Positions 8,194 to 18,206 of a stretch of 64,000 nucleotides of DNA are shown piece after piece. This DNA comes from JANQMY01 sp965227095 (GTDB lineage: Bacteria > Pseudomonadota > Alphaproteobacteria > JANQMY01). The stretch covers positions 124,001 through 188,000 of the forward strand of contig CBDDFL010000001.1 in assembly GCA_965227095.1 (NCBI GenBank). Reading direction: 5' to 3'. Numbering within the stretch: position 1 is the stretch's first letter; the number at the start of each line of letters is the position of its first letter. The notes beneath the pieces are model-generated. The model saw nothing but the letters and a program-made list of their open reading frames with translations. It was not told where the DNA came from and did not search any database. Position numbers and translations under genes: made by a program.

Positions 8194-9983
8194 GCAGCGT
8201 TTCTCAATTCATCCTTCCTCAAAACAAGAGAGAGAGCCTGTTGAAGCTCCGCCACGGGCGAGCCAGCGGCACCTAAGCTACGCCAGGCGACGAAGCGATC
8301 CGGCCTGACAAGCACAGCGCCGGCCTTGGATATCCCCCGTTGGCTCAGCCAATCACTTCGCTGGTCCAGATAGTCCCCACGTGCCGCCCCAATGGTAACT
8401 GAATCGAGCGGTATCTGCATCATCTCCGCCAGGTGTTTGGCCGCGTCCACCCAGGCACCTCCGTCTTCGCCGGCAATCAACAGGAAATGCCCAGGCCGCA
8501 CGAGATCGAGCGTGGAGATGCGATCGGCGTCGTAAGTGTCCAGCCAAGCATGGGGCAAACAACTGCCGGGTTCCGTGTTTGCTTGATAAATCCGCCGCAT
8601 GTCCGGCGAGGGCGGAAGCTCCCCGGCGCTGGGTACAATGGCAGCACCTTCCGCCCGATAATTGTAGCCGTATTCCACATTGTGTTCCGCAAACTCCATG
8701 GTCTGCGTGTGGATGGCGCGCACCACATTCCGACGGAAATCATCGTCCTCGGGGCGGTCACTCCACAGGCGCTTGAGGTTTTTCCAGTTCGCATCTGTTC
8801 CTGCATTTGGGCCAACTTGCATCGCTTCCGCTATTGCAGAATGATTAAGCGCGCTCTCAATGGAACAATTCACATTGTTTTGCACCACAGGTTTGCGTTC
8901 GACTTCATAAGACTCAAGAAGGCGATCGGAGGCCTTCCCGGTCAGAACGGCGGCCAACTTCCAACATAAATTGTGAGCATCTTGGATCGCGCTGTTTAGG
9001 CCCAATCCACCGGTGGGCGGATGCCGATGGGCGGCATCTCCCATCAGAAACACCCGGCCCGCCTGAAACCGTTCCGCCACCACACCTTCCAAGGACCACC
9101 GGGTGATCTTGTGGATCTTCACAGGATGATCCCCAATACCTAACGCGTCTCGCATGGCGTCTTCGATTTGAGCATCATCCACCGCTTTCGGATCATCCAT
9201 GGGATAATTCAGGTGAAACACCCATTCCTCGGAATGAGGCCCCCATTTTTCCGGCCCCATCGGAACCAACACACACATCACCCCTTTATGCGGCGGCCAA
9301 ATCCATCTGATCAGCACCTCCGGGTCGCGCGCCCAGGCAGACAGATCCGCAGTCATGTGGATGGTCACTTGCCGCTGCAAGTCGCGAGGGCCTTCCATGG
9401 CGATTCCAAGAGCCGGGCCAATGGTTCGCCCTCCATCGCATGCCAGCACATATTTTGATGTTACCGTGTACTCACTGTTTTCGTTCAGATTACGGATTGT
9501 TGTTGTTACCCCGTCCTCATCTTGGTGGATGTCCACCACTTCGTGAGAAAAGTGAATTTTGCCGGGTGCTAATTCTTCCGCTCGCTGCCGCAAGATAGGC
9601 TCCAGACGTATTTGCGGAAGATTTGTCGACGGGCACGGACTTGCGGCGGCCCAATCGGGATTGGTGTAGCCCGCCCCCCAGGCTTCCAACTGCCCGATCT
9701 TACGCCCATAGTCTTCGTCATCTCCCGCAAGGCCTGCATACCATGCGGATGCTTTCATGTTTTCGAGCGGCGTGCCGCGCGCGTAGATCGCGTCCGCGAT
9801 CCCCACATCCTTCAAGATTTCCATGGCCCGTTGATTCAACACATGAGCTTTGGGAAGGTCTGATGTTGAAGGGCGGGCATTCACCAGCCAGGTTTCGATA
9901 CCCAATTGAGACAACAACATGGACGCGGTCAGGCCGGCACCACCGCCGCCGACAATGAGGACGGGCACGTTAACGTCAGACAT
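8190..9983 (-). CDS. FAD-dependent aromatic hydroxylase, TfdB/PheA-like
   Basis: A class A flavin monooxygenase of the phenol/chlorophenol hydroxylase type, 597 residues. The FAD loop GGGGAG is at 12-17. The DG motif lies in YVLACDGGRTIG, and the GD motif is FLMGDAAHRHPPTGGLGLNSA. A C-terminal thioredoxin-like extension (about 480-597) is present as in TfdB and PheA. Such enzymes ortho-hydroxylate phenols or aromatic acids with NAD(P)H. The first gene of a three-gene minus-strand operon with MarR and an ACMSD-like amidohydrolase, it has GGGAGGA before the ATG and a good promoter at 10013-10047. Together these suggest hydroxylation of an aromatic compound and later decarboxylation or hydrolysis; no ring-cleavage enzyme is present. 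Confidence 0.87.
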   Translation of the reverse strand: MSDVNVPVLIVGGGGAGLTASMLLSQLGIETWLVNARPSTSDLPKAHVLNQRAMEILKDVGIADAIYARGTPLENMKASAWYAGLAGDDEDYGRKIGQLEAWGAGYTNPDWAAASPCPSTNLPQIRLEPILRQRAEELAPGKIHFSHEVVDIHQDEDGVTTTIRNLNENSEYTVTSKYVLACDGGRTIGPALGIAMEGPRDLQRQVTIHMTADLSAWARDPEVLIRWIWPPHKGVMCVLVPMGPEKWGPHSEEWVFHLNYPMDDPKAVDDAQIEDAMRDALGIGDHPVKIHKITRWSLEGVVAERFQAGRVFLMGDAAHRHPPTGGLGLNSAIQDAHNLCWKLAAVLTGKASDRLLESYEVERKPVVQNNVNCSIESALNHSAIAEAMQVGPNAGTDANWKNLKRLWSDRPEDDDFRRNVVRAIHTQTMEFAEHNVEYGYNYRAEGAAIVPSAGELPPSPDMRRIYQANTEPGSCLPHAWLDTYDADRISTLDLVRPGHFLLIAGEDGGAWVDAAKHLAEMMQIPLDSVTIGAARGDYLDQRSDWLSQRGISKAGAVLVRPDRFVAWRSLGAAGSPVAELQQALSLVLRKDELRNAA

Positions 9984-10012
9984 CTTATTCCTCCCTTTGC
10001 TCGGTTTTGACT

Positions 10013-10047
10013 TATATACGTTGTCACATTATTTGTTGCAACAAATA
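10013..10047 (-). promoter_or_regulatory. Promoter with MarR-type palindromic operator
   Basis: A perfect 18-bp palindrome, TATTTGTTGCAACAAATA (10030-10047), contains TTGCAA, which serves as the -35 box on the minus strand. TATATA (10018 down to 10013) is the -10 box after exactly 17 bp. A MarR dimer bound there would block RNA polymerase for the hydroxylase-MarR-amidohydrolase operon. Confidence 0.8.
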
Positions 10048-10118
10048 TTAATCCGAAAAAACGATCTCCATGACCGTTTGGCGCTAATTTTCTGTTGTAA
10101 ACAGCTACTTAGGAAGGT

Positions 10119-10757
10119 TTAGAGGTAGCGGATTTTTGGTTTGCCGCCATAGTAGGTAAACAAAGGCGTCGGTGTGGATGCCGCATTGTCGTCCGCCAAC
10201 CGCCGCTTGGTTTCGCCGAGCATAAATTCAGTCACATCGATGATGGGCAGTTTGAGCGCCTCATCAATGGGGTACCAATCCAACTCGTTGAGTTCGCCAT
10301 TGCTGCGCAACGTGCCGTGCGTCGCCGCCCCGTCCGTAATGAAGAACCGGGCGTGAAACCGGATGGGGCTTTCCGGCGGCGTGATCGCACGCCCGAGAAA
10401 AAACATATCCGCTTGGTCTGGCAAAAAAGGTAGATCAGTCCCGTCCGTTTTGGGTCCGATCATAAGACCCGTTTCTTCGAAGGTTTCCCGCAAAGCGGTG
10501 GTGGCAAGTATCGCCGCCTTGTCGCGGTTCGCCGCGCCATGCGGGTGCATTTGAGCATGCGTGATCTTGGGCAAAGGGCGATCAATCGGGATCAACCGAT
10601 CGGTCGCATCCATGCGGCCGCCTGGAAACACAAACGCATCGGGAATGAAGGATGCTTTGGACGGGCGCTTGCCCATTAAAATTTCGACCTGTCCCCCGCG
10701 CCGCCGGTAAATGACCAAGCTTGCCGCGTTGCGGGGATGGACGCGAGACGTGGACAT
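10119..10757 (-). CDS. NUDIX hydrolase
   Basis: A 212-residue NUDIX-fold protein with FVFPGGRMD ahead of the catalytic helix ALRETFEETGLMIG. The helix keeps the REx2EEx2G core that binds the metal, but the upstream Glu and Gly of the textbook NUDIX box are not at their usual spacing, as in the NUDT8/NUDT19-like branch whose members act on CoA derivatives. The usual activity is cleavage of a nucleoside diphosphate linked to another group; the substrate here is unknown. Its start lies 14 bp after the gltD stop, so it is probably the last gene of the gltBD transcript. Confidence 0.82.
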   Translation of the reverse strand: MSTSRVHPRNAASLVIYRRRGGQVEILMGKRPSKASFIPDAFVFPGGRMDATDRLIPIDRPLPKITHAQMHPHGAANRDKAAILATTALRETFEETGLMIGPKTDGTDLPFLPDQADMFFLGRAITPPESPIRFHARFFITDGAATHGTLRSNGELNELDWYPIDEALKLPIIDVTEFMLGETKRRLADDNAASTPTPLFTYYGGKPKIRYL

Positions 10758-10771
10758 CAGCCGTGTCCGCC

Positions 10772-12214
10772 TTACCGTGGCAACAATGTGGAACCGGTCA
10801 GATATTCATCCACCGACCGGGCGCATTGGCGCCCTTCCCGAATGGCCCACACCACCAAGGATTGGCCGCGCCGCATGTCGCCAGCGGAAAATACTTTGTC
10901 CACAGATGTTTTGTAATCATCCGTATTGGCTTTCACATTGCCGCGACCGTCCAGGTCGAGCGCCAGTTCCTTCACCATGCCGCCCTGTTCCGGATGAATG
11001 AACCCCATGGCCAGCAACACAAGGTCCGCGGGCAACTCAAATTCGGACCCCGGTACTTCTTTCATGGTCATGCGGCCATCGTCGCCTTTTTCCCAGGTAA
11101 CGCGCACCAATTCCAGCGCGGTAACTTTACCGTCCTTGCCTTTGACAGATTTCGTATTCACGGCCCAATCGCGGTCACAACCTTCCAGATGCGAACTGGA
11201 GGTGCGCAGCTTCAACGGCCAATCGGGCCACACCAACCCTTTATTTTCTTTTTCCGGCGGCTGCGGCATGATTTCCAATTGGGTGATTGATTTCGCCCCA
11301 TGCCGGTTTGACGTGCCGATACAGTCAGAGCCCGTATCGCCGCCACCGATAACGATGACGTTTTTACCGTCGGCCAAGATGGGCTGATTATCCCCGATCT
11401 GTTCACCGGCAACGCGCCGATTCTGTTGGGTGAGGAACTTCATGGCGAAATGGACGCCGTCCAGTTCTTCACCCGGCACACCTAAGGGCCGTGGCACTTC
11501 AGCCCCGCCCGTCAGCACGACCGCATCGAAGTCGTCATAGAGCTTCTTGATGTCCACATTGACGCCCACATGGCTGTTCGGGCGGAATTCCACCCCTTCC
11601 GCCTGCATCTGCGCCATGCGCCGATCAATAAGGTGCTTTTCCATCTTAAAATCAGGAATGCCGTAGCGCAGCAACCCGCCGATGCGGGCATTTTTTTCAA
11701 ACACAACGATTTTATGGCCCGCGCGGGCCAATTGCTGGGCACAGGCCATTCCCGCCGGTCCCGAGCCGACAACAGCAACGGTCTTGCCGGTACGATGCTG
11801 GGCAATTTGAGGGACAATCCAGCCTTCTTCCCAGGCCCGGTCTACGATCGCGCATTCGATCGTTTTAATCGTTACAGGCCGCTCCGAGATATTCAATGTA
11901 CAGGCTTCTTCACAGGGCGCCGGACAAATACGACCCGTAAATTCCGGAAAATTATTCGTGGAATGGAGAACATCGCTCGCCCGCTTCCAATCCCCCTGGT
12001 AGACCAAATCATTCCAGTCGGGGATAATGTTATTGACCGGGCAGCCATTGTGGCAAAACGGAATGCCACAATCCATGCAGCGCGCCCCTTGGGCACGGAC
12101 TTCGTCTTCCGACAACGGAATAACGAACTCGTTATAGTTCTTCAACCGATCAGCGACGGGGGCGTAGACCCGATCCTTTCGATCGATCTCTTTAAATCCG
12201 GTTGGTTTTCCCAT
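10772..12214 (-). CDS. gltD: Glutamate synthase (NADPH) small subunit
   Basis: The beta subunit of GOGAT, 480 residues, passes electrons from NADPH through FAD to the large subunit. The N-terminal cysteine groups CMDCGIPFC, NGCP and CPAPCEEAC hold the two low-potential [4Fe-4S] clusters. The FAD loop GSGPAGMACA and the NADPH loop GGGDTGSDC are both intact, and the C-terminal block FSAGDMRRGQSLVVWAI matches the family. It lies 5 bp downstream of gltB in the same direction. With GltB it makes two glutamates from glutamine and 2-oxoglutarate, the main route of ammonium assimilation together with glutamine synthetase. Confidence 0.97.
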   Translation of the reverse strand: MGKPTGFKEIDRKDRVYAPVADRLKNYNEFVIPLSEDEVRAQGARCMDCGIPFCHNGCPVNNIIPDWNDLVYQGDWKRASDVLHSTNNFPEFTGRICPAPCEEACTLNISERPVTIKTIECAIVDRAWEEGWIVPQIAQHRTGKTVAVVGSGPAGMACAQQLARAGHKIVVFEKNARIGGLLRYGIPDFKMEKHLIDRRMAQMQAEGVEFRPNSHVGVNVDIKKLYDDFDAVVLTGGAEVPRPLGVPGEELDGVHFAMKFLTQQNRRVAGEQIGDNQPILADGKNVIVIGGGDTGSDCIGTSNRHGAKSITQLEIMPQPPEKENKGLVWPDWPLKLRTSSSHLEGCDRDWAVNTKSVKGKDGKVTALELVRVTWEKGDDGRMTMKEVPGSEFELPADLVLLAMGFIHPEQGGMVKELALDLDGRGNVKANTDDYKTSVDKVFSAGDMRRGQSLVVWAIREGRQCARSVDEYLTGSTLLPR

Positions 12215-12219
12215 GAACT

Positions 12220-15200
12220 TTACTCTCCTGCCACCGCGCTGACTTTTTGTGCGGGCGCGGCTTGCGGCCGGTCTTTCATTTCCGTCAAAGCCCGGCGATA
12301 ATCCGTCGGGATCACTTTGACAAATTTCGGAAGATAGCTGTCCCAGTTATCCAGAATGTGACGTGCGCGTGCACTATCCGTGTACAGCATGTGTTTTTCG
12401 ATGAGACGTTTTAACCGCGCCGCATCATGGCTCAACATATCTGCCGCGATGTCTGCGTCGGACACAGTTCCTTCGTCTCGGATTTTTTCCAGTTCAACCA
12501 TCGCCGGATTGCACCGCTCTTTGAAGCAATCGTTTTCGTCCAACACATAGGCCAAACCGCCACTCATACCGGCGGCAAAGTTACGGCCTGTTTCGCCCAG
12601 CACCACCACGACACCACCGGTCATATATTCGCAACCGTGGTCGCCGACGCCTTCAACAACCGCATGCGCGCCGGAGTTACGAACGCCAAACCGTTCTCCG
12701 CCGACGCCTCGGAAGTAGCATTCGCCGCCGATGGCGCCATAGAGCACCGTGTTGCCGACAATAATGTTTTCTTCAGGCTTAAAACTGCTGACCGATGGCG
12801 GATAAATCACCAAGCGGCCACCGGACAAGCCTTTGCCCACATAATCGTTGGCATCGCCTTCCAATTCGAAGGTCACCCCTTTCGACAGGAAACCGCCGAA
12901 GGTTTGCCCGGCATTCCCGGTAAACTTCACATGCAAGGTCTCGTCACCAAGGCCTTCATGCCCATGTTTTTCGGCAATGCGGCCCGCCAGCATAGCCCCA
13001 ACGGTACGGTTCACATTGGTGATCTTCGTATCAATGCGCACCGGCGTGCCATCGTTGATGGCCGGTTGGGCCTCCGCAATCAGGGTGTGATCCAGTGCTT
13101 TGTCCAGGCCATGGTCTTGACGTTCACAATTGTAGATTGCCACATCCGGCCCGACGTCCAACTCATGGATCAACGGGGCCAGGTTCAGCCCTTTCGCTTT
13201 CCAATGTTCGACCGCTTCACGCACTTCCAACTTGTCACGGCGGCCGATCATCTCATCGAAGGAACGGAAGCCAAGCTGCGACATCAGTTGGCGCACCTCA
13301 TTGGCCACAAAGGTGAAGAAGTTGATCACATGTTCTGGCTGGCCGGTGAACAATTTCCGCAATTCCGGATCTTGGGTGGCGACACCGACAGGACAGGTAT
13401 TCAGATGACATTTGCGCATCATAATACAGCCGGCGGAAATCAACGCCGCCGTGGCGATGCCAAATTCATCCGCCCCCAGAAGGGCGCCGACCACAACATC
13501 GCGGCCGGTACGGATACCACCATCCACCTGAACGGCGATGCGGCCGCGCAACCGATTGCGCACCAGCGTCTCGTGGGTTTCGGCCAAGCCGATTTCCCAT
13601 GGGCTGCCGGCACTTTGGATCGAAGTGATGGGGCTCGCCCCTGTACCGCCGTCGAAACCGGAAATGGTCACATGATCCGCATGCGCCTTTGCAACGCCGG
13701 CAGCCACGGTGCCCACACCAATTTCGGACACCAGCTTCACACTGATGCGGGCCTCTGGATTCACATTTTTGAGGTCGTGGATCAGCTGCGCCAAATCCTC
13801 GATGGAATAAATGTCATGGTGCGGCGGTGGTGAGATGAGGCCCACACCCGGTGTCGAATGGCGCACCCGCGCAATCCATTCATCCACCTTGTGGCCCGGC
13901 AACTGTCCGCCTTCACCGGGCTTTGCACCTTGCGCCATCTTGATTTGAATGTCCGACGCATTGACCAAATACTCCGCCGTGACGCCAAACCGGCCCGACG
14001 CCACCTGCTTGATGGCCGACCGCATCAGATCGCCTTTTTCGTCCGGTTGGTAGCGGGACGATTCTTCCCCGCCTTCGCCACTATTGGACTTGCCGCCCAT
14101 GCGGTTCATGGCGATGGCCAAAGTGGTATGCGCTTCCCAAGAGATGGAGCCGAAGGACATGGCGCCCGACGCAAAACGCTTCACGATCTCGGACGCCGGC
14201 TCAACTTCATCCAGCGGCACGGGCGTGTCCGCTAATTTGAACTCGAAAAGACCGCGCAAATTGCGCAGTTTTTTGTCCTGCACATTCATCCGCTTGGAGA
14301 AGGCGAGATATTTGGCTTCATCGCCCGACCGCGCCGCATGTTGTAGCAGGCCGATGGTTTCCGGTGTCCAAGCGTGTTCCTCACCGCGCAAGCGATAGGC
14401 CACTTCGCCCCCCACATCCAACGCATCGCGATAGATCAGAGCATCGCTATAGGCGATGCTGTGGCGCCGAACGGTTTCTTCGGCCACTTCCGCAAGACCC
14501 ACACCATCGATCGCGCAATGGGTGCCGGTAAAGTAATTGTCCAAGAATTCTTGGCTCAACCCGACCGCATCAAAAATCTGGGCGCCGCAATAGGACTGAT
14601 AGGTGGAAATGCCCATTTTGGACATCACCTTCAAAATCCCCTTGCCCACCGCTTTTACATACCGCTTGTGGATATCTTCCACGCTGAGATCACCGGGAAG
14701 GGACGCCTTCAAGGACGTCAGCGTGTCGAGGGCCAAATAAGGATTGATCGCTTCGGCGCCATAGCCTGCCAGCAAGCAGAAATCATGGACCTTGCGCGCT
14801 TCGCCGGTCTCCACCACCAGGCCAACTTCCGTACGCAGACCTTCACGAATAAGGTGATGATGCACACCTGCCGTGGCCAGTAAAGCAGGGATCGCCACGC
14901 GATCCGCGTCCATTGCCCGGTCCGACAAGATCAAGATATTGCAGCCTTCGCCTTGGGCTTCTTCGGCCAACGCGAAGATCCGCTCAAGCGCGCTTTCCAT
15001 GCCGGCGGCCCCTTCGATCGCCGGATAGGTGATATCAATTGTCTTTGCACGGAAGGCATCGTCCAAATGATTTTCGATGCGGCGAATACGTTCCAAGTCG
15101 AAGTTCGACAGGATTGGCTCGCGCACTTCCAAGCGCAATTGGGAGCCGCCCTTATCATGGTCCAACAGGTTCGGGCGCGGCCCGATGAGGGACACGAGGG

Positions 15201-16842
15201 ACATCACCGATTCCTCGCGGATCGGGTCGATCGGCGGGTTGGTCACCTGCGCAAAACACTGTTTGAAATAGTCGTAGAGAACCTTCGATCGGTCGGACAG
15301 CACCGCGATGGGCGTGTCCCGCCCCATGGAGCCAATCGGGTCTTGGCCGCTTTCCACCATGGGCATCAAGAAAGTACGAATGTCTTCTTGCGTATAACCA
15401 AACGCTTGCTGGCAATCGAGCAAGGTTTTTGGATCCGGCGGCATGGGTGCCACTTCGGTCGGCAAATCTTCCAAATGGATCTGGGTTTCGTTCAGCCATT
15501 GCTGATAGGGCTTGTTGTTCGCAAGCTCTGCTTTCAGCTCCTCATCGTCGATGATGCGGCCTTGTTCCATATCGATCAGGAACATCTTGCCCGGCTGCAA
15601 ACGCCATTTTTTGACAATCTTTTCCTCCGGAATGGGCAACACACCCACTTCCGATCCCATGACCACCAGATCGTCGTCGGTCACCACATAACGGGCGGGA
15701 CGCAACCCATTGCGGTCCAGCGTCGCGCCGATTTGGCGTCCGTCGGTAAAGGCGACAGCGGCCGGCCCGTCCCAGGGCTCCATCATGGCAGCGTGATATT
15801 CGTAGAAAGCGCGGCGATCTTCATCCATGAGTGGATTGTCGTTCCACGCTTCCGGGATCATCATCATCATGGCGTGGGACAAGGAATAACCGCCCGCCAC
15901 CAGCAGCTCGAGCGCATTGTCGAAGGTCGCCGAATCCGACGACCCATCGCCGATCAACGGCCATAATTTGTTGAGATCGTTGCCCAGGATCGCCGAGACC
16001 ATGGAATGGCGCCGCGCCGCCATCCAATTGATGTTGCCGCGAACCGTGTTGATCTCGCCATTGTGGCACAGATAACGGAACGGCTGCGCCAGCTTCCACG
16101 ATGGGAAGGTATTAGTAGAAAAACGTTGATGCACCAACGCTAAGGCGGAGGTACAGCGCGGGTCCGTCAGATCCTTGAAATAGGACGGAAGGTTCGGCGC
16201 CAACACCATGCCCTTGTACACAATCGTCCGTGTAGAAAGTGACGTGATGTAAAAATCTTCCGCAGGCTGACCAGCGCGGCTTTTTGCGACGCGGTGCGCT
16301 TGCTTGCGGATCACGAAGAGCTTGCGCTCGAACGCATCTTGGTCCGGGGTATCGGCACCCCGCCCCACAAAGAACTGACGAATGATTGGTTCGTCCGGTT
16401 TGACGCTTTCACCCAGCACGGCATTATCCGTGGGCACATCGCGCCAGCCCAGCATCTTTTGGCCTTCTTGCGCGACCGTGTCCGACACCGCTTGGGCACA
16501 AATTTCATCAAGCCCTTTTATCGGCGGAATGAATACCAGCCCGACGGCGTAGTCCCCTTCCGTCGGCAGGTCCATGCCTTTCGACGCACAATCTTCACGC
16601 AGCAATGTATCGGGCACCTGAATCAAAATGCCCGCACCATCGCCCGCCAATGGGTCCGCCCCAACAGCGCCACGGTGATCCAAGTTCACGAGGATCTCTA
16701 ATCCCTGCCGGACGATTTCATGGCTTTTGCGGCCTTTAATGTTGGCCACGAAGCCAACGCCGCAATTGTCATGTTCCTTGTCGGCACGGTAAAGCCCGCC
16801 CGTCATCTGCTTGTTCTGTTCCAGCATTCCCACAGTCGCCAA
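12220..16842 (-). CDS. gltB: Glutamate synthase (NADPH) large subunit
   Basis: The alpha subunit of GOGAT, 1540 residues. The chain starts with a short propeptide, and the class II amidotransferase Cys is Cys27 in HDNCGVGFV, where processing would expose it. The central and FMN-binding synthase domains follow, with GFDGGTGASP and the [3Fe-4S] cysteines in CIMMRKCHLNTCPVGVATQ. The C-terminal GXGXG beta-helix has GECYFRGVGGERFGVRNSG. Glutaminase-released ammonia is channelled to 2-oxoglutarate on FMN. The start is MATVGMLEQ at 16842. Large open frames on the opposite strand are artefacts of its codon usage. Nitrogen control is expected, but I found no sigma-54 site. Confidence 0.97.
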   Translation of the reverse strand: MATVGMLEQNKQMTGGLYRADKEHDNCGVGFVANIKGRKSHEIVRQGLEILVNLDHRGAVGADPLAGDGAGILIQVPDTLLREDCASKGMDLPTEGDYAVGLVFIPPIKGLDEICAQAVSDTVAQEGQKMLGWRDVPTDNAVLGESVKPDEPIIRQFFVGRGADTPDQDAFERKLFVIRKQAHRVAKSRAGQPAEDFYITSLSTRTIVYKGMVLAPNLPSYFKDLTDPRCTSALALVHQRFSTNTFPSWKLAQPFRYLCHNGEINTVRGNINWMAARRHSMVSAILGNDLNKLWPLIGDGSSDSATFDNALELLVAGGYSLSHAMMMMIPEAWNDNPLMDEDRRAFYEYHAAMMEPWDGPAAVAFTDGRQIGATLDRNGLRPARYVVTDDDLVVMGSEVGVLPIPEEKIVKKWRLQPGKMFLIDMEQGRIIDDEELKAELANNKPYQQWLNETQIHLEDLPTEVAPMPPDPKTLLDCQQAFGYTQEDIRTFLMPMVESGQDPIGSMGRDTPIAVLSDRSKVLYDYFKQCFAQVTNPPIDPIREESVMSLVSLIGPRPNLLDHDKGGSQLRLEVREPILSNFDLERIRRIENHLDDAFRAKTIDITYPAIEGAAGMESALERIFALAEEAQGEGCNILILSDRAMDADRVAIPALLATAGVHHHLIREGLRTEVGLVVETGEARKVHDFCLLAGYGAEAINPYLALDTLTSLKASLPGDLSVEDIHKRYVKAVGKGILKVMSKMGISTYQSYCGAQIFDAVGLSQEFLDNYFTGTHCAIDGVGLAEVAEETVRRHSIAYSDALIYRDALDVGGEVAYRLRGEEHAWTPETIGLLQHAARSGDEAKYLAFSKRMNVQDKKLRNLRGLFEFKLADTPVPLDEVEPASEIVKRFASGAMSFGSISWEAHTTLAIAMNRMGGKSNSGEGGEESSRYQPDEKGDLMRSAIKQVASGRFGVTAEYLVNASDIQIKMAQGAKPGEGGQLPGHKVDEWIARVRHSTPGVGLISPPPHHDIYSIEDLAQLIHDLKNVNPEARISVKLVSEIGVGTVAAGVAKAHADHVTISGFDGGTGASPITSIQSAGSPWEIGLAETHETLVRNRLRGRIAVQVDGGIRTGRDVVVGALLGADEFGIATAALISAGCIMMRKCHLNTCPVGVATQDPELRKLFTGQPEHVINFFTFVANEVRQLMSQLGFRSFDEMIGRRDKLEVREAVEHWKAKGLNLAPLIHELDVGPDVAIYNCERQDHGLDKALDHTLIAEAQPAINDGTPVRIDTKITNVNRTVGAMLAGRIAEKHGHEGLGDETLHVKFTGNAGQTFGGFLSKGVTFELEGDANDYVGKGLSGGRLVIYPPSVSSFKPEENIIVGNTVLYGAIGGECYFRGVGGERFGVRNSGAHAVVEGVGDHGCEYMTGGVVVVLGETGRNFAAGMSGGLAYVLDENDCFKERCNPAMVELEKIRDEGTVSDADIAADMLSHDAARLKRLIEKHMLYTDSARARHILDNWDSYLPKFVKVIPTDYRRALTEMKDRPQAAPAQKVSAVAGE

Positions 16843-17255
16843 AACCCTATCTTGTCGCCTCAGAAAGCGGTCCTTTGGTCATCCAAATCACCGCCGCCAG
16901 CCGAGCCTCTCCAGAAACTTCCGCTCCCGTTGGACCGACCAGCCGATCTCGTAACCCTCTGAAAATGCTTACGCATTCTCTAATTTTTGTTTTTCCGGTT
17001 GCCGATGAGACCGGTGAGCGGGCCGCGGCCAGTGTGCCGTTGCGCACACACTTTATCCAACAAGCCCAGTCCTTGCGCTTGTCGGCCCTATGCTCCATTT
17101 GTGTCGGGAATAACGCATCCCGAAGGGGCCTTATATCACAAATTCAGAAGTGATACTGCTTCCTATTGCCCCAATAACGGCCCGTTTTCTGGGGCGACAC
17201 CCCAAAAAACGTCATGAATACTGACCTAATCTAGCGATTTTATCGCCGAAAACAA
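16843..17255. other. Intergenic region between gltB and the EamA gene
   Basis: This 413-bp divergent gap must hold both promoters. A short hairpin AATGC-TTAC-GCATT sits at about 16964-16977, and a GGGG/CCCC hairpin lies near 17198-17211. Neither has a clear terminator tail. I see no convincing gene, operator palindrome or sigma-54 element. Confidence 0.4.
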
Positions 17256-18200
17256 GTGCCACAAGACATAGCCAAAGCTCAAGCACCGAATTTAACCCGC
17301 CTGGCAGGGCGTTCCCCGCCCAGCGCCCCGACCAGCAGCGCCGCCCTAAGCCCCTCAAAACAAACACTTTTCGGGATTGGCCTGGCCGCCTTGGCTTTTG
17401 CGATCCTGGCAGCGGTGGACGCCATGGTCAAAACGCTGTCGGGCGATTATGTGGTGTTTCAGCTCACCGCCATGAGGGGTCTGATCGCCTGCAGTTTATC
17501 TCTGGCGATTCTCTTCTGGCGCCAGGAACACGCACAGCTACGCTCGCCGTTCCTCAAACTCCACCTTCTCCGCGGCGTCTTGAGCTTCGTCGCCGCCTCA
17601 TCGTTCTTTTTTGCCCTGTCGCAGATGCCGATCGCCGACCTCTATGTCATCGCCTTCACGGCGCCTTTCATGGTCGCGGCCATGTCCTGGCCCCTGCTGC
17701 GCGAACGGGTGGCGCACGGCACCTGGTGGGCCATTGGTGCCGGATTCATTGGTGTGCTGATTGCTTTTCAGCCAAGCGGCGTGACCTTTGGAACTGCGGC
17801 GGCCATCGGCTTCCTGGCCACTTTTTCCTATGCCATTTCGAACATCCTCATGCGCTGGGTCGGCCCCACTGAGAATCCGTTGGTGACGAGTATCTATGGC
17901 ATGGGCGGAGGTGGCGCGCTGTCGCTGTTGGTGGCGCTGCCGTTCTGGGTGATGCCAAGCGTTGGTGACGCCTTCATGATGATTGGGGTGGGGTTGTTGG
18001 CAGGGCTTGGCTCAATCGCGTTGGCCGCGAGTTTTCGCTTCGCCCCCGCTGCGGTGATTTCCCCCATCGATTATTCATCGATCCTGTGGGGCGGATTTTA
18101 CGGCTATCTCATTTTTGGCGATGTGCCCGGCGTGCCCACTTTGGTGGGTGCCACAGTCATCGTTGCCGCCGGACTGTGGTTGGTCCGGCAGCACCGATGA
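17256..18200 (+). CDS. EamA/DMT family transporter
   Basis: A 314-residue inner-membrane protein made of two EamA repeats, about ten membrane helices. The repeats start with LFGIGLAALAFAILAAVDAMVKTL and with the segment around AAAIGFLATFSYAISNILMRWVG. RDxxR-like charged turns separate the helices. The family exports amino acids, nucleotide-related compounds or other small metabolites; the cargo cannot be read from sequence. Translation appears to start at a GTG (17256) and gives a proline-rich cytosolic N terminus of about 37 residues. The gene is convergent with the VOC gene, with only 6 bp between stops. Confidence 0.87.
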   Translation: MPQDIAKAQAPNLTRLAGRSPPSAPTSSAALSPSKQTLFGIGLAALAFAILAAVDAMVKTLSGDYVVFQLTAMRGLIACSLSLAILFWRQEHAQLRSPFLKLHLLRGVLSFVAASSFFFALSQMPIADLYVIAFTAPFMVAAMSWPLLRERVAHGTWWAIGAGFIGVLIAFQPSGVTFGTAAAIGFLATFSYAISNILMRWVGPTENPLVTSIYGMGGGGALSLLVALPFWVMPSVGDAFMMIGVGLLAGLGSIALAASFRFAPAAVISPIDYSSILWGGFYGYLIFGDVPGVPTLVGATVIVAAGLWLVRQHR

Positions 18201-18206
18201 TCATTC

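Noticed and set aside
12427..13833. Long 468-codon open frame on the plus strand opposite gltB
   Set aside because: It is antisense to a complete, well-conserved gltB, has His/Phe/Ile-biased composition and no family features. Such shadows are common opposite high-GC genes.
14953..15966. 337-codon plus-strand frame opposite gltB
   Set aside because: Same reason; the composition is that of reverse-complemented coding sequence.
16847..17098. 83-codon minus-strand frame upstream of gltB
   Set aside because: No SD, no family resemblance, and located in a promoter-bearing gap.
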